Source: Myxococcota bacterium (GTDB taxonomy: Bacteria; Myxococcota_C; UBA6777). From it: a stretch of DNA of 36,119 nucleotides. The translations under genes and the position numbers were made by a program. The notes beneath the pieces were generated by a model, which was given only the letters and a program-made list of their open reading frames with translations, had not been told where the DNA came from and ran no database searches. This document shows positions 29,726 through 36,119 of this stretch, piece after piece. Every line of letters begins with the position of its first letter. Position 1 is the first letter of the stretch. The stretch is taken from the NCBI GenBank assembly GCA_963169055.1, contig CAUJFU010000261.1, positions 1 to 36,119 of the forward strand. The letters run 5' to 3'.

Positions 29726-30148
29726 CAAACATCGCTCCTTTTCACAAACTGCACACCAAACAGACAGATCGAACACACAGCACATGGGAACTTTTTAACG
29801 ATTCGGCCAACCATCTACACCAGCGTTCGGCCAGAACCCACAAGGCACAAACAAGATTTAGATCGCCAAACGTTGCTCGTCGTTCAACGAGATCACGCTC
29901 GGTACCCCACTGCTCACCCCAACGATGAGATAGGGCCAAACAAAACTCGACAAGCCCCGACGCGATCGCGCAGCAAAGTACAAACAAGCAACTCGGCACG
30001 CAAGTAGGCCCCCGCTCTCTGCACGTCGCACATACCGCCAACCCAAAGAAAGCTCTCGTGTCACTTACGGACAAAAACCCCCGTGTTCGCGTTCTTTCAA
30101 GCGGCAGAGTTGTTGGTTTGCAAACATCTGTTCAGCCCGCCAATCCGA

Positions 30149-30193
30149 GGTCAAGGGGGCAACGCTCTGTGGCGGGGCGGGGTACCTCGCCCC
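30149..30193. repeat. GC-rich palindromic (REP-like) intergenic element, copy 2
   Basis: GGTCAAGGGGGC (exact reverse complement of 27620-27631), then GGGGCG-GGGTACCT-CGCCCC hairpin; same element order as copy 1 inverted. Confidence 0.5.
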
Positions 30194-30244
30194 ACATCCA
30201 CAAGATCAACCACAAAAGCCCGATACTACGAAGGAGACGATCTC

Positions 30245-33200
30245 TTGAAAAAGAACAAACGCCTAAAACGAAACGTGCTGTGGCTTTTTGGCACAGCACT
30301 ACTCCTCGGCGGCAGCCTCGCTTGTGAGCCCCGTCAGATCGCCCAAAACGTCGATCGCCTCACCAAAGCCCCTCTCAGCTTTATCGACTGGGGCTGGTCT
30401 ACACCGCCGATGCCGCGCTTTGCGCCCTTGCGCTTTTCCGACAAATCTCCACTCCCCCCCACGCCTCCGCTTCCCCCCTCTTCTGCCCCTCCCACTGCGC
30501 AAAAACAACTCGCCGCCCTTTCAACCGAAGGCCCGCTGTGTTCATCCCAAAAACTAAAGCTCCAAGATCGCGGATTTGCCGAGCGGATCAAACGCTCCAT
30601 CGGAAATGGCCGCAACTACCGGCTGCTCCTCGAAACCGATAAACCTCTCTACAAACCAAGCGAAACCATCTGGGTGCGCGGCGTCGAGATCCAAGAATAC
30701 ACCAACGACACCCGCCAAGCCCTTGATGCCGCAATCTTTGAATTGCGCGGACCTCGCGGCGATATCGTGCATCGGCACAAACTCCCCGTTGCGCAAGGCC
30801 ACACCATGACCGCCTTTCCTCTCAGCAACGACGCAAAAGGCGGTGAATACACGCTCCACCTCCACTTCCAAAGCACCCAAAGCAAGGCCGAGAAAAAAAT
30901 CTTTGTCATGGCCTATCAACCACCCCGCCTCCAAATGAAAATGGAATTCGTGCGCAAAGGATACGGACCCGGCGATACCATCGAGGCCACGCTGCGCGTC
31001 AAGACCGCTTCAGGGGGGATCTTGGCAAACCACCCCGTACGCGCAGAAGCCGCCCTCTCAGGTCGCGTGTTTCGCCAATGGACCGCCAAAACCAACGACA
31101 AAGGTCACCTTTTGCTGCGCGCCGATCTACCGAAAGAAACCACTTCCGAAGAAGGTACGTTGACGGCCTTTGTGACAGAGTCGGGCGCACAAGAATCGAT
31201 CTCTCGCGCAATCCCCCTTCGCGCCAAGCGCCTATGGGTGGGGTTTTTCCCCGAAGGCGGCAGTCTGGTGAGTGGACTCCAAAACCGCGTATACTTCTCG
31301 ATCCGCCGCCAACTCGATCAAAAGCCCCAAGACATCGAAGGGATCATCGAAGACAGCACTGGGGCCAAGATCGCCGAAGTTCGGTCTTTCTACGATGGTA
31401 TGGGTCGATTTAGCTTCGTTCCAGCAGACAAACAAACCTACACGCTACGAATCACCCAACCCATCGGACTGACCGAACGATACCCCTTGCCCTCCGCTCG
31501 GCGCAACGTCGATTTGACGATGCGGCTTGTGGACGATTGGCAATCCCAAAACCCCGATCTCCAGATCCTTGTCGAAGCGCAAAAGCCCCGTCAGATCGTT
31601 GTCATGGCGATGCAACATGAACAGATCATCGGACACCAAAGCTACATCCTCAAACAAGGCGCACAACATCTCAAACTGCCATTGACCTCGCAAAAACGAG
31701 GGATCGTGCGTCTGACATTGTTTGATGCAGCCTATCGCACCCCGATGGCCGAGCGTTTGGTGTTTCGACATCTCGACCAACAAGTCAAGATCGAGATCTT
31801 CCCCGATCAACCAAGCTATCAGCCCCGTCAAACCGCGAATCTCAAGATCCGCGTGACGGACCTCCAAGGAAAACCGCTCAAAGATGCCCGCCTCGGGGTC
31901 GCAGTTGTCGATGATACCGTCCTCACCTACGCCGATGACCACGAACCACACATCCTCACCCAACGCCACCTCACCACCCAACTCGTCGGCAAGATCTACA
32001 AGCCCAACCGCTACTTCCGCGCCTCCAACAAACAACGCTTCGCGGCCATCGACCTCGTGATGGGAACCCACGGATGGCGCGACTTTTCGTGGAAGCTGCT
32101 CAAAACAGGGCGCCCTCCTAAAGCTCTTGTGGAACTCACCGAAACCCCGGATACTTCGTTTCTTCAACAACCGCTCGCCCAAGATGAATCCGCGATCCAA
32201 CAAGCGCAGTGGCTCAGTCAACGCCGTAGGCATCGACGATTTCGCAGCTATGGTGGATACACAGGACAACGCTACGAATCCTCACCCGAACCCACCGCAA
32301 CGATCCAAAGCCCAGCCGAACCACCAACAGGTTTGGGGATGCGAAGCGATGGAATCGGCGGCGGGGGAGCATTCGGATCGTTGGGCGGCACAAGACGCGG
32401 CAACATCGGCGGAACGGGGCGCGGCTATGGCAGCGCAAATCGTACAGAAAATGGTTCGGCCCCACGCCCCACAAGAGCCAAACGCCCAGCAAGAGCCAAA
32501 CGCCTCGCAAGACCCACCACTACCGAACCGCCCGCTGTCGCATCTCCCGCCGAATTACCCACGCCCACCCCTGTCGCGAGGGCTGCTCCTTCCGCACGCA
32601 CACAAAAGCCCGAATCACCGCCGCCTGCACGTATCCCGATGCCTGCTCCCGATCTTGAAAAAAGCGCCTCTGCTGTAAGCAACACACAAAACGCCCCCTC
32701 CGCAGAACCTGCGCCCTCACAAGAACAACAGCGCGCCAACCCCGATCCTGCGCCTGTGATGGGCAGCGTAGACGAGAAACAATCTCCCCCTGCTGATATC
32801 GTCCGACCGTTCAGCGCAGACGAAGCAGCACGTCCGAAAAAATCGCGAGCTCCCGCTCGTCGTGTACGCCGTTCTCGTCGTGGAATGCGTGGCAAGCGAG
32901 ACAGAGCCCGACGCAGATGGAACACCATCGCGGCTCATAGCGGAATGGCTCCCCTTACAGCGATCGCGACCGCGCCCACTGCTTCGTTGTTTGCACGACT
33001 CTCTTGGCAAACTCCTCGCGTCTTCCCAATCCGCTTTTACGCCCAAACCAACACAGCCCCCACAAACCCCACACAACCGACCCAAGCCCAAGCCCCCACA
33101 AAACGCACAGACTTTCGGGAAACCCTGTATTGGAACCCGTTGATCAAAACGGATGCTTGGGGAGAAGCCAAGATCAGCTTCGGTCTCAACGATAGCATCA

Positions 33201-35176
33201 CCTCTTTTCGGATCCTAACCACCAGCGTTGGAGGCGGATACATCGGGAGAAAAACACACACCATCGCCTCCAAGCGGCCCTTCTTCCTCGCCGTTCGCAT
33301 CCCCAACGAAGTCTCTTCCTCCGACGCGATGGTCCTCCCCATCACCTTGCGCAACGACAGCAAAACCCCACTCACCCTCCGCACGAAAATCCAGATCAGC
33401 CACCATTTTAAACTGCTCGAAGATCCTTTCGCAGACGGCCTCACCCTCCAACCCAACGAAGGCATCACCACCTTTTTGCCGCTGCGTGTTCAAGCCCAAC
33501 GTGGCGAAGGCTCCGTCAGCATCACCGCCTCCTCCCAAGGTCTCTCCGATGCGATCTCGCAATCCATCCGCATCCGCCCTCGCGGGTTCCCCCGCCAAGT
33601 CGGTGTTTCAGGCACCCTTCGACACGAAACACCCCAACAATTCGCCTTGCAACTTCCTCCTGCCAGAGATTTCACCAATCTCCACACACAACTCAAACTC
33701 TACACCTCTTCCCTCCAAGGCATGACCCAAGCCGCCGCTGGTATGCTCCGCTATCCGTCGGGTTGCTTTGAACAAACTTCCTCCACCAACTACCCCAACA
33801 TCATGGCCTTGCGCTACCTCAAACAAAAACGCATCGACAATCCCGCCCTTTACGCCCGCGCCCATCGCTATCTCGCTTCGGGATACCGCCGCCTGATCAG
33901 CTTCGAGATCCGAGGCGGCGGCTTCGATTGGTATGGCTCTCCTCCCGCTGACGAAGCCCTCTCCGCTTACGGCCTCCTCCAATTCCTCGCCATGCGCGAT
34001 GTCTATCCCGTCAGCGAATCTCTACTCAAACGCACGCGCCGTTGGCTCAAAAGCCGACGAAACGGAAAAGGCGGCTTTCGTACAGGCCGAAGCTACGGCG
34101 ACTTTGGAAATACCTCCCGCGACGTTCACAACGCCTACATCACCTTTGCTTTGTTTGAAGCAGGCGAACGTGACCTATCCACCGAGCTTTCCGCAGCCCA
34201 ACACACCGCAACCCAAACCCAAGATGCCTACCTGCTCGCTCTCGCCACCCTCGCCACTCAACACGCTCATGGCCCCAAAAGCGCCGAAGCTGCCGCTTAT
34301 TTGAAGCAACTGCTCAAACAACGCCGCGCAGGTGGGCATTTCCGAGGCCGCAAAGGCTCTTTTGTCGGATCCTACGGTAGCAACCTCGCCATCGAAACCA
34401 CCTGCTTCGCCATCCTCGCCATGCTACGCGCCCAGATGCCCGAAGAACGGATCTCTCCTTCTGTGTATTGGCTTCAACAACGACGCAGTATGTACGGGCG
34501 TTATGGAGCTACTCAAGCCACCGTCCTCGCTCTGCAAGCCCTTGCCGCCTTTGAACAGCGCTTCCCTTCGACCTCCACCAAGTACGAGCTGCTCGCATCG
34601 CTTGACGACACTCCCTTCTTTACCCAAACGCTCGACCCCCAACACAGCAACCTAAACCGTTCCATCTACCAAAAAATCCCCCTGCACCCGGGCAAAAATC
34701 AACTCAAAGTTTCGCTCAAAGGCAAAACCAACATCCCCTTTAGCGCCCACGCCTCTTTCTACATCTACACACCTCCTTCCGCCCGCAACGCACCGATACA
34801 CCTTGAGATCGAGATGAGCAAGCGTCGCCTCAAACTCGGCGAGATCACCCGTCTCTCCGCCTCGATTCTCAACAAAAGCGACCAACCACAAGCCATGACT
34901 CTCGCACGCATCGCCTTTCCCGGCGGCCTCACCCCCCAGATCTGGCAACTCAAAGAACTCAAAGAAAAAAACATCGTCGACTTTTACGAACTCCATCCCC
35001 GCGAACTGATCGTCTATTTGCGCAGCATGAAACCCAAAGCCCGACGCACCCTCCACCTCGACCTTGTCGCCCACGTCACCGGCAACTACACCGGCCCCGC
35101 CTCTTCTGCCTACCCCTACTACAGCGACGACCTCAAGTTTTGGCAACACCCCCTCCGCATCAGCATCATCCCTTAA
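30245..35176 (+). CDS. bacterial alpha-2-macroglobulin family protein (thioester-containing), probable lipoprotein
   Basis: TTG start with GAAGGAG SD; N-terminal LFGTALLLGGSLAC; MG-domain features (LLLETDKPLYKPSETIWVRGVEIQ, WVGFFPEGGSLVSGLQNRVYF); thioester YPSGCFEQTSS at 33764-33775; alpha-helical TED domain (GKGGFRTGRSYGDFGNTSRDVHNAYITFALFEAG). Confidence 0.92.
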   Translation: MKKNKRLKRNVLWLFGTALLLGGSLACEPRQIAQNVDRLTKAPLSFIDWGWSTPPMPRFAPLRFSDKSPLPPTPPLPPSSAPPTAQKQLAALSTEGPLCSSQKLKLQDRGFAERIKRSIGNGRNYRLLLETDKPLYKPSETIWVRGVEIQEYTNDTRQALDAAIFELRGPRGDIVHRHKLPVAQGHTMTAFPLSNDAKGGEYTLHLHFQSTQSKAEKKIFVMAYQPPRLQMKMEFVRKGYGPGDTIEATLRVKTASGGILANHPVRAEAALSGRVFRQWTAKTNDKGHLLLRADLPKETTSEEGTLTAFVTESGAQESISRAIPLRAKRLWVGFFPEGGSLVSGLQNRVYFSIRRQLDQKPQDIEGIIEDSTGAKIAEVRSFYDGMGRFSFVPADKQTYTLRITQPIGLTERYPLPSARRNVDLTMRLVDDWQSQNPDLQILVEAQKPRQIVVMAMQHEQIIGHQSYILKQGAQHLKLPLTSQKRGIVRLTLFDAAYRTPMAERLVFRHLDQQVKIEIFPDQPSYQPRQTANLKIRVTDLQGKPLKDARLGVAVVDDTVLTYADDHEPHILTQRHLTTQLVGKIYKPNRYFRASNKQRFAAIDLVMGTHGWRDFSWKLLKTGRPPKALVELTETPDTSFLQQPLAQDESAIQQAQWLSQRRRHRRFRSYGGYTGQRYESSPEPTATIQSPAEPPTGLGMRSDGIGGGGAFGSLGGTRRGNIGGTGRGYGSANRTENGSAPRPTRAKRPARAKRLARPTTTEPPAVASPAELPTPTPVARAAPSARTQKPESPPPARIPMPAPDLEKSASAVSNTQNAPSAEPAPSQEQQRANPDPAPVMGSVDEKQSPPADIVRPFSADEAARPKKSRAPARRVRRSRRGMRGKRDRARRRWNTIAAHSGMAPLTAIATAPTASLFARLSWQTPRVFPIRFYAQTNTAPTNPTQPTQAQAPTKRTDFRETLYWNPLIKTDAWGEAKISFGLNDSITSFRILTTSVGGGYIGRKTHTIASKRPFFLAVRIPNEVSSSDAMVLPITLRNDSKTPLTLRTKIQISHHFKLLEDPFADGLTLQPNEGITTFLPLRVQAQRGEGSVSITASSQGLSDAISQSIRIRPRGFPRQVGVSGTLRHETPQQFALQLPPARDFTNLHTQLKLYTSSLQGMTQAAAGMLRYPSGCFEQTSSTNYPNIMALRYLKQKRIDNPALYARAHRYLASGYRRLISFEIRGGGFDWYGSPPADEALSAYGLLQFLAMRDVYPVSESLLKRTRRWLKSRRNGKGGFRTGRSYGDFGNTSRDVHNAYITFALFEAGERDLSTELSAAQHTATQTQDAYLLALATLATQHAHGPKSAEAAAYLKQLLKQRRAGGHFRGRKGSFVGSYGSNLAIETTCFAILAMLRAQMPEERISPSVYWLQQRRSMYGRYGATQATVLALQALAAFEQRFPSTSTKYELLASLDDTPFFTQTLDPQHSNLNRSIYQKIPLHPGKNQLKVSLKGKTNIPFSAHASFYIYTPPSARNAPIHLEIEMSKRRLKLGEITRLSASILNKSDQPQAMTLARIAFPGGLTPQIWQLKELKEKNIVDFYELHPRELIVYLRSMKPKARRTLHLDLVAHVTGNYTGPASSAYPYYSDDLKFWQHPLRISIIP

Positions 35177-35246
35177 ACCCTGTCTCAGCCCTCCACAACT
35201 CATCGCACTTTTCCTGCCCGCTTCTTCGCAAACCGCCATATCGCCC

Positions 35247-35276
35247 TTGACAGGCCGCGAAACGGATTGGTATGTT
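35247..35276 (+). promoter_or_regulatory. putative sigma70-type promoter of sixA
   Basis: TTGACA-N18-TATGTT about 50 nt upstream of the sixA ATG. Confidence 0.5.
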
Positions 35277-35327
35277 CCCCCCCCGATTGCTCTCGATTGT
35301 CCCCACCACCGCCGAGATGATAGATCC

Positions 35328-35831
35328 ATGAAAAAAATCTACCTTGTCCGACACGGTAAAGCCCTCAAACAAGCGGGCCTTCTTGACGCCGAACGCCCTC
35401 TCGTCCACGAAGGGGTCCAAGAATCCCGTCATGCCGCCCGATTCTTGCTCCGCGCAGGTCTCACTCCCGCGCTCTTGCTTTCAAGCCCCGCACGCCGCGC
35501 AGCAGAAACCGCCAAGATCTTCTGCGAGCGATGGGAACGCCCCATCGACAGCATCCAGATCAACGAGCGCATCTACACCGACGATCACGAAGGATTGTGG
35601 CGACTCTTGCGTACACTTGACGATCAGCACGAAGCCGTCTGCTTGTTTGGTCACAACCCCTCCTTTGAAAACCTCGCCCGCGCTCTCTCAAACCAATACA
35701 ATCAGCCACTCCCTACAGGCGGCGTCATCAGCATCTCCTGCCCTGTCGAGTTTTGGCGCGATCTCCAAAAACAAATCAATGCCTTCGATTTTCTCGAAGT
35801 CCTCCCGCTCAACTCAACTAAACGTTTATAA
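35328..35831 (+). CDS. sixA: SixA-like phosphohistidine phosphatase (histidine phosphatase superfamily)
   Basis: MKKIYLVRHGKALKQAG (RHG motif), LLSSPARRAAETAKIF, VCLFGHNPSFENLARAL (second catalytic His), 167 aa. Confidence 0.88.
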   Translation: MKKIYLVRHGKALKQAGLLDAERPLVHEGVQESRHAARFLLRAGLTPALLLSSPARRAAETAKIFCERWERPIDSIQINERIYTDDHEGLWRLLRTLDDQHEAVCLFGHNPSFENLARALSNQYNQPLPTGGVISISCPVEFWRDLQKQINAFDFLEVLPLNSTKRL

Positions 35832-35955
35832 AAACAAATCAACACAGAAAAACAAATCAGATCAGAAAAACAAATCAGCTCAGAAAAACAAATCACCTCA
35901 GAAAAACAAATCAGCTCAGAAAAACAAATCAGCTCAGAAAAACAAATCAGCCCAG
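35830..35955 (+). repeat. 18-bp tandem repeat, 7 copies
   Basis: Consensus AAAAACAAATCAGCTCAG, units at 35830, 35848, 35866, 35884, 35902, 35920, 35938, with point differences only in the last 6 bases; a degenerate unit follows. Confidence 0.95.
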
Positions 35956-36119
35956 AAAAGCAAGATCAAAAACACTTACAAACACAACTCATCGAAACAC
36001 TCGAATCAGCCGCCAAAACGATCGTTTCAGAGCTTTCGCTCAAGATGAAAGAGATCATCGAAAAAGCCGCAAAAAAACTAGCAAAAAAAATATCTCCTGA
36101 AAAAACAGAGAGCGAAAAT
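35832..36119 (+). other. open frame in phase with sixA, beyond its TAA, running off the window
   Basis: KQINTEKQIRSEKQISSEKQITSEKQISSEKQISSEKQISPEKQDQKHLQTQLIETLESAAKTIVSELSLKMKEIIEKAAKKLAKKISPEKTESEN; no stop and no ATG/GTG/TTG until the ATG in KMKEII. Confidence 0.5.

Noticed and set aside
35830-35955. CRISPR array
   Set aside because: 18-bp units are directly contiguous without spacers.
35344-36048. 234-aa ORF in the +1 frame over sixA and the repeat (KNKSAQ)n
   Set aside because: The first part overlaps the conserved SixA frame; the post-repeat part (YKHNSSKHSNQPPKRSFQSFRSR*) looks less protein-like than the sixA-phase frame.
1-36119. tRNA or rRNA genes
   Set aside because: No cloverleaf-like or rRNA-like segments recognised in the intergenic regions by eye; a tRNAscan/Infernal run would be decisive.

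Overview
The window is dominated by a long minus-strand ribosomal protein locus (about 4.0-19.3 kb) in the order rpsL-rpsG-rpsJ-rplC-rplD-rplW-rplB-rpsS-rplV-rpsC-rplP-rpmC-rpsQ-rplN-rplX-rplE-rpsH-rplF-rplR-rpsE-rpmD-rplO-secY-rpmJ-rpsM-rpsK-rpoA-rplQ. fusA, tuf, rpsN, adk, map, infA and rpsD are absent from their usual positions. On the minus strand it is flanked by an AMIN/Amidase_3 N-acetylmuramoyl-L-alanine amidase upstream, and by a hypothetical exported protein and a TonB-dependent-receptor-like outer membrane protein downstream. The other half carries plus-strand genes: a 1394-aa proline-rich/GYF_2-like/TM/TPR protein, a polytopic membrane protein, a small Cys-rich exported protein, a bacterial alpha-2-macroglobulin with a CFEQ thioester motif, and a SixA-like phosphohistidine phosphatase. 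lgt lies among them on the minus strand. The most notable observations are: (1) an apparent single-base frameshift near the 3' end of rplB that replaces the conserved L2 tail; (2) an 18-bp tandem repeat in frame with sixA beyond its stop codon, leading into an open frame that runs off the window; (3) a strong terminator hairpin where rpsD would normally be; (4) a consensus-like internal promoter with a spacer dyad in the rpmC-rpsQ gap; (5) two related GC-rich palindromic intergenic elements; (6) a large low-complexity insertion in the alpha-2-macroglobulin. I see no clear evidence for an entirely new multi-gene system. The sequence resembles a Gram-negative lineage, possibly Myxococcota/Deltaproteobacteria-like, but that placement is inference only.
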